Source of the DNA: Flavobacterium anhuiense
GTDB taxonomy: Bacteria > Bacteroidota > Bacteroidia > Flavobacteriales > Flavobacteriaceae
Length of the DNA: 64,000 nt
Assembly (NCBI RefSeq): GCF_004151235.1
Contig: NZ_JUIV01000016.1
Span: forward strand, 62,001 to 126,000
Direction: 5' to 3'
Shown here in pieces: positions 26,678 through 36,344 of this stretch (its first letter is position 1; every line of letters starts with the position of its first letter). A program made the translations under genes and the position numbers. The notes under the pieces are model-generated. The model searched no databases. It was not told the DNA's origin and worked only from the letters and a program-made list of their open reading frames with translations.

Positions 26678-29557
26678 CTACAGTACTGTTGACCACAAAT
26701 TAACAAGCGGTATATCAATTTTAATACCAACGCTAAAAATAGTAGCATCAAAAGCTCTTTCATTCAAAAGCTTGACAGAACCATCTGATTCTGTAATGCT
26801 TGAAGTTTTCAAAGGAAGGAGCTTACAGCCGGCAAAAACGACAAATGGTGTTTTGCGTAATGCATACATAAAGCTAGCTGCCGGGCTAAATACTTCAGAG
26901 AAATGGACATCTTTGGAATAGTATTCATTTGAATTCACTAAATAATGGTTTACAATATTACCTAAGTCAATAATATCGATGGTAAAACCCCAATTGTCTG
27001 GTTTATTGTTTTTTAAGTTTGACCAAGTATAAGCAAAGCCAATTGGAGCAGTAATGCCTACAGTATATTGTGTTTCTAAAGAAGTTGAAGCTTTTGCCCA
27101 AATACGGGAACCTTGAATTCCTACGTAACCATTTAGATCAATTGATCTTGAAACTCTTCGTTTAAGTTTATAAGAGGTAGGCGGTAGTGCGTGGGAGTCA
27201 ATAACATTTGCAAGATCATCCGCGTTTTTAGTAGCTAAGATATCTCCGAAAAAAGCAGTAAGTTTGAGAAGCTTATCTTGGTACTTAAGTTTAATGCGTT
27301 CCTGTTCATTATTTATCTTGGTGTTTGGAACAAAGCTGAATTGCTGTCTAATCAGTGAGTTCAATAATTTTTGGCTGTCTAGATCTCCATTTTTTTGTTT
27401 ATTATCTTCCATTAAAACAAAGGCTTTCAGCATAAAAAGAACGATTGAGTTTTTAATTTTTAGGGATTCGGACAATTGAGCAATGGTTGTGTTAAAATCT
27501 GGAGCTATAGTTTTGATAAGTTCGTCGTTACTGTTTTTTTTGTTTGGTTCAATGAATTTGAGAAAGGTTCTTATTCGTGCAAAATTTTGCAATACACAGA
27601 TAGTATCCGTTTGATTTCTGACCATGTACAAATTTTGATTTTCAGGTTTGTTTTTCAAGTAATATTTAACGCCAGAAATTGCAAAATAAAATTCTCCATC
27701 TTTATAATTAAATTGTGTAGCATCATAATACATTTGTAAATGAGTATTAACTTTATCAGTTATTTTTATTTTATCAATCATTTCCAAAGTTTTATGAATG
27801 GCTTCTGAATAATTTTTGTTTTGAATGTTCTCATAAATAGAAATGCCCTGTTTTAATATTTCAATAGTATCTTTATTAGGGCTTATATCTGTGCTTAGAT
27901 ATTGCCTATAATCTAAATTATCGATAATCTGAAGTGTATTTTGCCATACATTATAAAAGTTGTCATTTTGTCCATTTTCTTTTTTTTCTAGTGTTTTTTG
28001 GTAGTCTTTATTCACTTTGTCAAATTGACTAAGAGATAATAACAAATTACCTACCCATTTGGACAACGGTTCTTTGCATTCATTAAATTCATCATTGAAA
28101 AAACTTGCGAATTTTTCATTGCCGTATTTAAGTTGGATTAACTGTCCTAGCGTGCGCCATTGTATTTGAGTCATTCCGCTAATTTCTTCATAAGATAACA
28201 ATCTGTAGTTTTTCTCTCCATTTACTAAGTCTATCGCAAAAAGTTCATTTGTAATAATGTATAAAATAGAAATAGAGTTTTTAAGCAATTCCTTCATTTG
28301 ATTTTCATTACCCCTTTCTAGAAAATCATAATAAGGGTTGGTGTAAAAGTAACGGATGATATCTCTATAGTTGTACTTTTCTGCCACTAGGCGGTTGATA
28401 TCATAACCGAAAGTTGTCGATGTAAGAAGAAGTTCTGTCTTTTTGAAATTATTTTCAAGAATAAAATTTTTAACCCAGCTGCTGTTTGCTAGATTTATAG
28501 GCATTTTAACAAAATCGGAGGCGATTGCATAACGCCAAGCCACACTGAAGTTAGGAGTTTTAAAGTCTTCTAAGTTTTCGATCAATCTGATTGTCTCTGG
28601 AAAGGCTTCATAAATAAGTGGGTTTTTCATGTTTTCACGGATTTTGTCCATAAACCAAATTGCAGTTTCCTGCTGTGCCCTTTTTGCTAAAAAGATAGCC
28701 ATAGCGTTAATCATGTCAGATTCTGAGGGTAGACTATATGTTGGAGTGCCTGCCCGCTGTTCAGCGGTCTGTATCATTGAATTAATATGAATTTCTTTTT
28801 CTGAATTTGTAATGTCAGGATTAGTAAGATTTTTTAATTCAATATGAAATGTTTTATCATATTTCAAAGCATACATATCAGCGTATTCATATACGTTTTT
28901 ATTGAATTGCTGGTGTTTTGTGTTATACTCATCGGTTAGTATTTTTAGTCTAGCAATTTCTTGTTCAATCTTTTTAGAACTAGATAGTTGGTTGATTTGT
29001 ACCTTCTCCAAGAAAATTTTATTTTCAGCATCCAAAATGCTTAAAGAGCTAGTGTCTTGTGCTTCTAGATGAGTTTTATAAGTGTTTAATAAAGAAATCT
29101 TAATTTTAATACTATCATTTGCTGATTTCCCAGCCCTTATTTCTTTGCTTTTTTCTTCAAGAGAAATTAGTCTATCAGTCAAACTAGCAATTTTATCATA
29201 ATCAGAAAAGTCATAAACGCTAAATTTTGAAATGATATTTTTTTTTATTAGTTCGCGCTGAATTCTATCATTATATAGAAAAGCACCAATATAGTTTGTT
29301 TCCTCTGTTTTCTGGGGGGGACTATAATTTAAAACTAAGGAATCAGCTTTAGTTGCAGATATGGAAGAAATTAACGAAGCGTAAACTTTACTTATTTGTG
29401 GAGAACTTAAGTTTTCCGAGGTTATGTATTTGCTCAAATAATACAGATTATATACTGGTAGTTCATCATTTGTCGAAGTAAGAGTATTAGACACGGTCTG
29501 TCCAAATGCCAGATTTACTGCAAGGCATAACATAAAAGGAAGTAAAGGTATTTTCAT
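26678..29557 (-). CDS. Exported protein of unknown family, 959 residues
   Basis: I do not recognise this protein. Residues 1-19 are a clear signal peptide (MKIPLLPFMLCLAVNLAFGQ). About residues 90-240 are rich in charged helix-forming residues with possible coiled coil. The middle (250-750) looks alpha-helical with no known motif. From about residue 780 the sequence changes to alternating polar/hydrophobic strands (SIDLNGYVGIQGSRIW, ETQYTVGITAPIGFAYTWS, WGFTIDIIDL), suggesting a small outer-membrane beta barrel or beta domain at the C-terminus. It stands alone, with no same-strand partner close enough for an operon. Its base composition and codon use look like its neighbours'. Confidence 0.75.
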   Translation of the reverse strand: MKIPLLPFMLCLAVNLAFGQTVSNTLTSTNDELPVYNLYYLSKYITSENLSSPQISKVYASLISSISATKADSLVLNYSPPQKTEETNYIGAFLYNDRIQRELIKKNIISKFSVYDFSDYDKIASLTDRLISLEEKSKEIRAGKSANDSIKIKISLLNTYKTHLEAQDTSSLSILDAENKIFLEKVQINQLSSSKKIEQEIARLKILTDEYNTKHQQFNKNVYEYADMYALKYDKTFHIELKNLTNPDITNSEKEIHINSMIQTAEQRAGTPTYSLPSESDMINAMAIFLAKRAQQETAIWFMDKIRENMKNPLIYEAFPETIRLIENLEDFKTPNFSVAWRYAIASDFVKMPINLANSSWVKNFILENNFKKTELLLTSTTFGYDINRLVAEKYNYRDIIRYFYTNPYYDFLERGNENQMKELLKNSISILYIITNELFAIDLVNGEKNYRLLSYEEISGMTQIQWRTLGQLIQLKYGNEKFASFFNDEFNECKEPLSKWVGNLLLSLSQFDKVNKDYQKTLEKKENGQNDNFYNVWQNTLQIIDNLDYRQYLSTDISPNKDTIEILKQGISIYENIQNKNYSEAIHKTLEMIDKIKITDKVNTHLQMYYDATQFNYKDGEFYFAISGVKYYLKNKPENQNLYMVRNQTDTICVLQNFARIRTFLKFIEPNKKNSNDELIKTIAPDFNTTIAQLSESLKIKNSIVLFMLKAFVLMEDNKQKNGDLDSQKLLNSLIRQQFSFVPNTKINNEQERIKLKYQDKLLKLTAFFGDILATKNADDLANVIDSHALPPTSYKLKRRVSRSIDLNGYVGIQGSRIWAKASTSLETQYTVGITAPIGFAYTWSNLKNNKPDNWGFTIDIIDLGNIVNHYLVNSNEYYSKDVHFSEVFSPAASFMYALRKTPFVVFAGCKLLPLKTSSITESDGSVKLLNERAFDATIFSVGIKIDIPLVNLWSTVL

Positions 29558-29664
29558 GACTCTAATTTTGGTTAGTTATTTTCTTGAAAAGGTATTTTTG
29601 GAAGGCAACTTTGAATTATTAGTGTTCCATTTTTTTAAATTAGTCGGTTATTTATGTTGTTTTT

Positions 29665-29697
29665 AATCTTGCCTGTCTTGTTAAGGCAGGCAAGATT
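29665..29697. other. Hairpin downstream of the haem lipoprotein gene
   Basis: AATCTTGCCTG and CAGGCAAGATT pair perfectly over 11 bp around an 11-base loop. Read on the minus strand (the direction of the upstream genes) it is not followed by a T-run; on the plus strand TTTTAATTTT follows. It may still end the leftward transcript or block read-through from the other side. Confidence 0.45.
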
Positions 29698-29715
29698 TTA
29701 ATTTTAAGTATGAAA

Positions 29716-31146
29716 TTATTTGTTAGGGGCAATGTCACCACGGCGAATAGGCACATGGACAGCTTTGTACTGCGACGCAAATTTTCCGTTTTCTGAAGCA
29801 GCTTTAGCAGTAAAGAAATTCTCTAAAGCAATAGCGACCTGGAAAGAGAAATCGGTTGAATATACATTCGGATCCATAGAAGTTCCGCATTCTATATTCT
29901 GAAACCACTCCATCCATATTTTTCCTCCTCCTCCAGCAGGTGGGTTCACGCCTCCATCTGGAGCGGCATTAGGCGGAACAAGTGATGTCACCGCAGGATA
30001 TTGAGCTGCATTGTGGCAAGACATGCAAGAAACCGTATTAAGATCGGCAGGACCGTCTAATCTTCCATTCCATCCAAGATGTTGTGGAGGCAGATTTGGA
30101 CTTTCGAAAATTACTGTCTCTTTCAAATCTTTGTTTACTTCAGTTTTAATTGGAGGATAAGGTGATGTTTTGTTAATCTTGTTTTCAGGATCATTTCCCC
30201 ATGTAAGTCCAACAGGCACAAGATTCATCAATTTGTTTTTCTTATTGAGCTTACCATTGTAGCAAAAAGTTCCAAATACCCATCCGGTTCCCTGAGGATT
30301 GCTTGGACTTCTGTCTGCTCTAGGATCGCGCACAGAGATATCCATCTGCAGAAGGTGAACATCAGAAACTACTCTCTTATCAGATTTCCAGAAATTTTCG
30401 GTTATATAAGCTTTCCAAGTCAATGGATTAACTAGGTAGTCTACGAAATCTGTGCCTTTTGGCGCATCGGTGAAAAGCAGTTTTATGAAGACAGTACCCG
30501 TTGGGAATCCGCCATTATCATAACGTTTGTCCAGTACTTTTATATTAGGATTTTGTGGAGATTTCCACATTTTACCCATAGCATAACCAGCTTTATCATT
30601 GATAAGGGTGATGGCATAAACAGAATAGTCACCTTCAATTCCTTTAAGGCCAGGGCCTAATTGAAGAGGTCCAAGAGGCGCTTCTTTAATTAAACCATGA
30701 AAGCCTTCCGTACCTCCGTTTGGCGGATAAGCATTTGGGCCTTCAACACTTGGATGTAGCCATGGAATGTGGTACCAATTACGAACTTTGTTTTTGTATG
30801 GATCCCATTCCTCAGTATTTCCTTCAAAACCATAGTCGCGTACAGCTTCGATATATTTTAAAGGTTCTTTCTTGAAATCTATATCAAGAAATTTTGGCAT
30901 TTCTTCTGGCAATTCAGTTGGGAAATCTGTTTTTAGACGAAAGATCGGCTGATCAGAGTATTTATCTCTGTATTCCTGAGGACTTACCATGTAACCGAAG
31001 TCAGGAAATCCATCCTCTTCATAATTTTTCTGTTCCAATGCTGCTAGGGCAAGGTTCTTTTTTTCTGCGACAGGTTCTTCGCGTTTCTTGTCGCAGGAAG
31101 CAAACAAAATGAAAATTGCTATAATAAGCGGGTTTAAGTGTTTCAT
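29716..31146 (-). CDS. Lipoprotein with one CxxCH haem c site, partner of the molybdenum hydroxylase
   Basis: A 476-residue lipoprotein with a lipobox at LFASC (Cys18). A single haem-binding motif CMSCH (Cys374-His378) lies towards the C-terminus, in an otherwise unfamiliar sequence with many Pro, Gly and Trp. It sits 23 bases after the xanthine-dehydrogenase-family gene on the same strand, so the two are probably co-expressed. In periplasmic members of that enzyme family a c-type cytochrome can take the electrons, which would explain the pairing. The enzyme here lacks an export signal, so direct contact is doubtful. The family name is not certain. Confidence 0.75.
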   Translation of the reverse strand: MKHLNPLIIAIFILFASCDKKREEPVAEKKNLALAALEQKNYEEDGFPDFGYMVSPQEYRDKYSDQPIFRLKTDFPTELPEEMPKFLDIDFKKEPLKYIEAVRDYGFEGNTEEWDPYKNKVRNWYHIPWLHPSVEGPNAYPPNGGTEGFHGLIKEAPLGPLQLGPGLKGIEGDYSVYAITLINDKAGYAMGKMWKSPQNPNIKVLDKRYDNGGFPTGTVFIKLLFTDAPKGTDFVDYLVNPLTWKAYITENFWKSDKRVVSDVHLLQMDISVRDPRADRSPSNPQGTGWVFGTFCYNGKLNKKNKLMNLVPVGLTWGNDPENKINKTSPYPPIKTEVNKDLKETVIFESPNLPPQHLGWNGRLDGPADLNTVSCMSCHNAAQYPAVTSLVPPNAAPDGGVNPPAGGGGKIWMEWFQNIECGTSMDPNVYSTDFSFQVAIALENFFTAKAASENGKFASQYKAVHVPIRRGDIAPNK

Positions 31147-31169
31147 AAATTGAAGATTGGGTTAATAGT

Positions 31170-34100
31170 TTATTTATTGGCTAAATTGTTTTCAGTAATC
31201 TCACAAGCTCTGCGTACTTCCTGTACAGTAGCAGGAGCATCTAATCGAAATAGAGGAGATAAGCCACGCTCTACTCTTGAGGCTCTTATGGCATCTTTTA
31301 TAGCAAAAAAGACACTGTTGGCAAGCACTAAAGGCGGTTCTCCTACCTCTTTGGCTGAAAATATCTGGTTAGGATCTTCAGGAATGCTCTGAACAGACTT
31401 TTCATCCCTTGGAAAAAGATAGGTATTCATTTCTAACGGAATTGTGGTTATAGCAGGAATTTTGTATCGCCAAGTGTTAGTTGAATTTAAACGCCCGATA
31501 TCCGGACCTTCTGTTTCCGATACTAACTTTTCAGTTAATAGATATCCAATTCCTTGAACGAAAGCGCCTTCAATCTGTCCTATATCAATTGCAGGATTCA
31601 TACTCCATCCCATATCATAAATAATATCAGAGCTGATGATTTTTACTTCACCAGTAAGGATATCTACTTCAGTTACAGAACATGCAACTGAATAAGTGAA
31701 ACCCACAAAGGAATCAACACCGCCACCAAGTGAAGCATCTTTTATGCGTTCTACACCTGGAATATTTGGCTGATCTTTTTCGGTTTTAAATGTCATGGCA
31801 GGAATCTGTATTTCGCCGCCTTTTATTTTAGCATTAAAAGTGGCGATAAGATTTACCCTTTGAGAGGCGGCTAAACTGATTAGATTTTGCCATATCATGG
31901 CTTTATTTCCTGGATTTGGGGTAATTTTTTTAGCCCAACCTTTATTTTCGCCTGCGCCGTAATTCCAAAAATCTATATTTTTATTTTTGCACCATTCTTC
32001 GCCATTTTCATTTAGCATCTGATAGCCAAATTCCATAAGCCTAGATCGCATTTCCTCGCAGGTTTGTTTTACGGCTTCGCATGAATAAGGAGTTCCTGTA
32101 GAACCTCCAGTACTTGTTGGGTTAGGAGTGATGCTTGTATTTACATTGTCAATGAATATCATTTCCATTGGAATTCCCAACACATAAGAAGCTACCTGCT
32201 GTGCTTGTGTAACCAGACCTTGCCCAATTTCAACGCCACCCTGATGAATTACCACGGTTCCATCAGCTGGATTAATAGCCACAACAGCCGCTGATTGTTC
32301 CAGCATAAGTAAATTGTATCCTGACCCATATTTTACAGGAATCATAGAAATCCCCCTCTTAAACCATTTGTTTTCTTTGTTGAATTTTTGGACTTCTGCA
32401 TATTTTTTTTCAAATTTTGAAACTTCTTTAGCGTAAGCCCATACCTGTTTCATGTAGCAGTAAGTAAGTGCCTGACCAAATGGAGTTACATCTCCACGGT
32501 CATAAAGATTTTTTTCACGCAGATCTTCGGGTCTCATATTGATAGAAACAGCAGCATCATCAATGGCATTTTCTACAATATTTTTTCCTTGTACATCCCC
32601 AAAGGCGCGCATCGCTGTGCTAGGTGCGGTATTGGTTCTGCATACATCGATCTGGCTTTCAAAGTTTTTAATTCTGTAAGCATTGTCTGTACGCAACTGG
32701 ATGCAATTGGAAACAATAAAAGAACAGTCATAAAAAGCACCGCCATCTCCCCACATTTTGAGCTGGAAACCATGAAGTATTCCTTTGTTTTCAGGTTTAT
32801 ATTCACCAGTGTCCACAGCAATTTCGTATTCACCATAATAAGCATGTCGTTTTCCTATCATAGCAGTATCTTCGTCACGCGGCATGGCTATTCTAACAGG
32901 CTTTTTCACAGCTTTCGCGGCAATAGCAGCAGGTCCGGCCACAAAACGAGTCTGTTCTGTTTTTCCTCCAAATCCACCTCCAACAGGCGGTACATTTACT
33001 TCTACTTGATGATGATACACTGCTAATGCCGAAGCAACTGTATCGTGCATTCCTCCAGGACTTTGAACAGATGGTTGCACTTTTATTCGGCCTTCATCTA
33101 TAGGAGTTGCAATACAAGCTTGCGGTTCCATATAAAAATGAGCCTGTCCGCCACAAAGCTGTGAAGAGTTAACCACTAGGCATGGAATATTGTCTACTTT
33201 CTCTTTTCTTTCAGTTATGGATTGCTCACGCATTAAAGTTTCAAGTTTAGTTGGCTGCTCTTTTGTCCAATCAAACTGGCTTCCTGGACGAGTTATTTTC
33301 CAGATATGAGATATAAATGGAGTTGTAGTGGGCGCGTCGGGAAAGATGCTTTCTTTTTTGATTGCATCAAGAAAATCGAAAATAGGTTCACTCCATTTTC
33401 CTATCCAAGGCGTTCCTGGTTTTGTGTACTGAATATATTTTTCTGAAACCTCCGTAGCAATTCTGATTGCTTCCTGTTCGTTTGAAGCGAGTACCATAGC
33501 AATAGATTGACCAACATAACTCACTAGTTCTTCTGCAAAAAGTGGCTGGTCATTTCCCATTCCTTGATAATTACGTCCTCCGTTTTTAACATTTTCATAA
33601 GTTATGATATCACTAAAAGCAGGAAACTCTTTTTTAAGGTGTAGACGCAATTCTTCAATCTCAACTTTTTTATTATTTACTGCGAAAGAATAATTCATCA
33701 GGGCTTTTCGGCTTTGCACAAATGCTCCGTTTAAAGTTTGAGGAGGCACTGGAAGCTCATGTGTGTAATGAATCTGTCCTGAAGTCTGATACATGGCCGT
33801 AACCTTGATATAAGGCTGTGCAACTGGCGCTTTGTAATCTTGTGTTTTATAATGCTGGACACCATCGCTTGCAGGCCATTGGCTCCATTTATTTTCAGCC
33901 GCCGAAGTTAGGTTTTCTGGAATTTGGACTCCTTTAGCAAGTAGAGCGTTAATAATAGATTTGTAAAAAAAGGATACAGCTAACTGCGTTCGGTATTCTT
34001 TAGTGAAATCCTCATTAGGAACTTCTCTCATGCGCTCTTCCTGAAGATCGAGTTCTTTTCGTACTTCTTTTGCCAGAATTGCCGAAAGTGTAGCAGCATC

Positions 34101-35753
34101 TTTGAGTTCCAACTTTTTATTTATCATCGCTTTTTCAGTCTCTGTTGCTCTCCACGGATATGGAGCAATACCGCCCAGAGCAATTATTGCCGACTCCATA
34201 ATCTTTTGATTATTAATTTTGAAATTAGTAGTAGCATTTACAATACTGTGCGCATTTACCTCACGAAGTGCCACTTTTTGAGCAAATACAATAGCATCCG
34301 AATTTTTCAACGGAATCTCATACGAGCTAAGAACAATATTGTCCGCAAGTTTTGAATCTTTTTTTATCGCTTCTAGAAGTTCTTCTGTTGTTTTTGTATA
34401 AGCTTTAAATTGACCATCTTTTTCTAATTGGAAATAACTGATTTTTATATCTAAGGCAAATAAGACAGTAAAAAGATCTGATGGAAATGGCTCGCCTGTG
34501 CCTTTTGGAATATGTTTTAGAACGAGCATCGTGTTTCCGCCAATTGTGGCAGCGTTACGGACAATTCGCCCAGCGGTTCTGCGTGCCATATAGTCTAATG
34601 CTTGTAGCGAAGTAACATCCGATTTGGATTTGCTTTTGGCACCTTCTTTTACTTCAATATATTCAGAAAGTATTTCAATAAAGCTGCTATAAGTAGTACT
34701 GGCTGATAGATGAATATGATCTTCGGTTATTTTTTTATTCTCGTTTAATTCTGGAATAAATCGAATGTCAGCGTAAACAGTATTTGGCAGATACTCATTT
34801 TTATAAATTCCGTAAGAGGTGTTTGCGTGTACCAATCTAACGTCTTTGTTTTCTTTTAGAATTTCTGCGAGTTCCTCTAGTGTAGTCGGAGCAGCCCATC
34901 GGTTGGTAGAAACACCTATAGCCGAATTTTGTGCTTCTTTTGGGAAAGGTATTTCTAATTTACCCGGTAATTGGGCTTTTCCCACAGGATCGAGCATGCA
35001 GGGCATCCTCTTTTCCTCATCATCCTTACTCCAGTCAGAAGCAAAAGTTTTCATTCCTGTAAGAATAGAACGATATCCTGTACAACGGCATAAATTACCG
35101 TCAAAAGCTTGTTCAATTTCTTTTTTGGTGGCGTTTTTATTATTGATTATGAATTCTGACATATTCATGACAAATCCTACGCTGCAGTAACCGCATTGGC
35201 TTCCGTTGTTAAGCGCCAATTGATAGGCGACTGGGTTTATCCCTGTATGTGTTTCTTCAGATGGAAAATCAGAAATATTTTTTATGAGTTTTATATCGGC
35301 TGTACTGTTTCCGTCTTTAATGGCACGGGCAACTTGTTTTAGGACAGCAAGATGTTTAACTCCCGCTTGCTTTTCAGCCTCTTCTAATACTGGAGAATAA
35401 TCTTCACCTGGAGGAGCAGGCATGCGGGTTGAGCTGGTTTTTTGTACAAAATGTTCTGGATCGGGTTTTCGGGCAGCTCCAGTTCCTTCAATAGTAGTAA
35501 TAGAAAGGCCTCCTATAGAACATACGGGTCTTAGGCACGAGTTTATTGCCAGATGATTGGGTTTCTTTTCTTTATTATCCCATTCTGATAAGATAACTGT
35601 GCATCCACCGCAGCCCCCTTGTCCGCATGGTTTCTTTGGCCCGCAAAGAGCGACTTCGGGAGATCTTAAATAATCAATTAAAAGTAAATCAGGAGAAGGG
35701 TTCTCTATAACCGTAGGTTTCCCATTTAAAAAGAAATTTACCGTGTTTTTCAT
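31170..35753 (-). CDS. Molybdenum hydroxylase of the xanthine dehydrogenase / aldehyde oxidase family, single chain
   Basis: A 1527-residue protein with all domains in one chain, as in eukaryotic enzymes. The order is a plant-type [2Fe-2S] domain (Cys43, Cys48, Cys51 in CGQGGCGGC, Cys73), a second [2Fe-2S] domain (CGYCSVGF from residue 187, CRCTGYR), an FAD domain (about 275-560, RNAATIGGNTML), and molybdopterin domains (GGGFGGKTEQTRF, AMRAFGDVQG, GGVEIGQGLVTQAQQVAS). The catalytic Glu is Glu1472 in GEPPL. There is no signal peptide or twin-arginine motif. It is longer than the usual 1330 or so residues, partly from an extra stretch of about 70 residues between the two Fe-S domains (about 95-175). 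The residue matching bovine Arg880 appears to be Cys1017, so xanthine need not be the substrate. Confidence 0.93.
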   Translation of the reverse strand: MKNTVNFFLNGKPTVIENPSPDLLLIDYLRSPEVALCGPKKPCGQGGCGGCTVILSEWDNKEKKPNHLAINSCLRPVCSIGGLSITTIEGTGAARKPDPEHFVQKTSSTRMPAPPGEDYSPVLEEAEKQAGVKHLAVLKQVARAIKDGNSTADIKLIKNISDFPSEETHTGINPVAYQLALNNGSQCGYCSVGFVMNMSEFIINNKNATKKEIEQAFDGNLCRCTGYRSILTGMKTFASDWSKDDEEKRMPCMLDPVGKAQLPGKLEIPFPKEAQNSAIGVSTNRWAAPTTLEELAEILKENKDVRLVHANTSYGIYKNEYLPNTVYADIRFIPELNENKKITEDHIHLSASTTYSSFIEILSEYIEVKEGAKSKSKSDVTSLQALDYMARRTAGRIVRNAATIGGNTMLVLKHIPKGTGEPFPSDLFTVLFALDIKISYFQLEKDGQFKAYTKTTEELLEAIKKDSKLADNIVLSSYEIPLKNSDAIVFAQKVALREVNAHSIVNATTNFKINNQKIMESAIIALGGIAPYPWRATETEKAMINKKLELKDAATLSAILAKEVRKELDLQEERMREVPNEDFTKEYRTQLAVSFFYKSIINALLAKGVQIPENLTSAAENKWSQWPASDGVQHYKTQDYKAPVAQPYIKVTAMYQTSGQIHYTHELPVPPQTLNGAFVQSRKALMNYSFAVNNKKVEIEELRLHLKKEFPAFSDIITYENVKNGGRNYQGMGNDQPLFAEELVSYVGQSIAMVLASNEQEAIRIATEVSEKYIQYTKPGTPWIGKWSEPIFDFLDAIKKESIFPDAPTTTPFISHIWKITRPGSQFDWTKEQPTKLETLMREQSITERKEKVDNIPCLVVNSSQLCGGQAHFYMEPQACIATPIDEGRIKVQPSVQSPGGMHDTVASALAVYHHQVEVNVPPVGGGFGGKTEQTRFVAGPAAIAAKAVKKPVRIAMPRDEDTAMIGKRHAYYGEYEIAVDTGEYKPENKGILHGFQLKMWGDGGAFYDCSFIVSNCIQLRTDNAYRIKNFESQIDVCRTNTAPSTAMRAFGDVQGKNIVENAIDDAAVSINMRPEDLREKNLYDRGDVTPFGQALTYCYMKQVWAYAKEVSKFEKKYAEVQKFNKENKWFKRGISMIPVKYGSGYNLLMLEQSAAVVAINPADGTVVIHQGGVEIGQGLVTQAQQVASYVLGIPMEMIFIDNVNTSITPNPTSTGGSTGTPYSCEAVKQTCEEMRSRLMEFGYQMLNENGEEWCKNKNIDFWNYGAGENKGWAKKITPNPGNKAMIWQNLISLAASQRVNLIATFNAKIKGGEIQIPAMTFKTEKDQPNIPGVERIKDASLGGGVDSFVGFTYSVACSVTEVDILTGEVKIISSDIIYDMGWSMNPAIDIGQIEGAFVQGIGYLLTEKLVSETEGPDIGRLNSTNTWRYKIPAITTIPLEMNTYLFPRDEKSVQSIPEDPNQIFSAKEVGEPPLVLANSVFFAIKDAIRASRVERGLSPLFRLDAPATVQEVRRACEITENNLANK

Positions 35754-36344
35754 AGTAGCAAGAATTGATTTGGTATTTTGATTTTTTTATTTTTAATAAA
35801 TGGAATAAATCAATATGGAATTCAATAGTAACCAGACAGGAAATGCTAGACGTATTGCATACAGATTTTTTTTGGCGCAGAGTTGTTTACTGCTATTGAA
35901 ATTTTTCTGTCATGCATTTTCACAACAGGATTTCAACAGTATAGGAGTATAGAAATAGGGGATTTTAATAATGGTTTATCTTAGAAGAATATAACATTGG
36001 CTTGTCTAGAAACATTTCAGACAGTAAAATACATTAATCTGTAAATATTCGATTATTAAATCATAACAAATGTAAGACGACGTTTCAAATTACAATCAGG
36101 TAGTAATACGTGTTTTTTTAAGATAAACCCTATAAAATAGTTCTTGCAATAGGGAATTACTATATTGGGTAAAGAAAAGTAATCTGCAGTTTTCAGTAGT
36201 TTTGTTATGAATGATGAACTTCAAGGTGTAATCTATCTATCTATTTAATTAATGGAAAAAGATTCTTAGCTGTCTGGTAGATTTGGATCAAAAAAAAAAG
36301 GAAACAGTAAAGACTGTTTCCTTTTGATTATAAGATGGTTTTAT
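35754..36344. other. Non-coding gap upstream of the molybdenum hydroxylase
   Basis: These 591 bases lie between the hydroxylase start and the 3' end of the next leftward gene. They contain that gene's terminator (36290-36321), a TCTA triplicate near 36230-36243 and the presumed hydroxylase promoter, for which I cannot find a convincing TTG / TAnnTTTG pair. No coding sequence is supported. Confidence 0.5.
36290..36321 (-). terminator. Rho-independent terminator after the beta-helix protein gene
   Basis: GGAAACAGT and ACTGTTTCC form a 9-bp stem with a 4-base loop. On the minus strand a run of ten T follows (complement of 36290-36299). Confidence 0.92.

Noticed and set aside
32589..33026. Open frame of 145 codons opposite the molybdenum hydroxylase
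   Set aside because: It lies wholly inside the well-supported hydroxylase gene on the other strand, is Ser/Phe-rich and has no recognisable motif.
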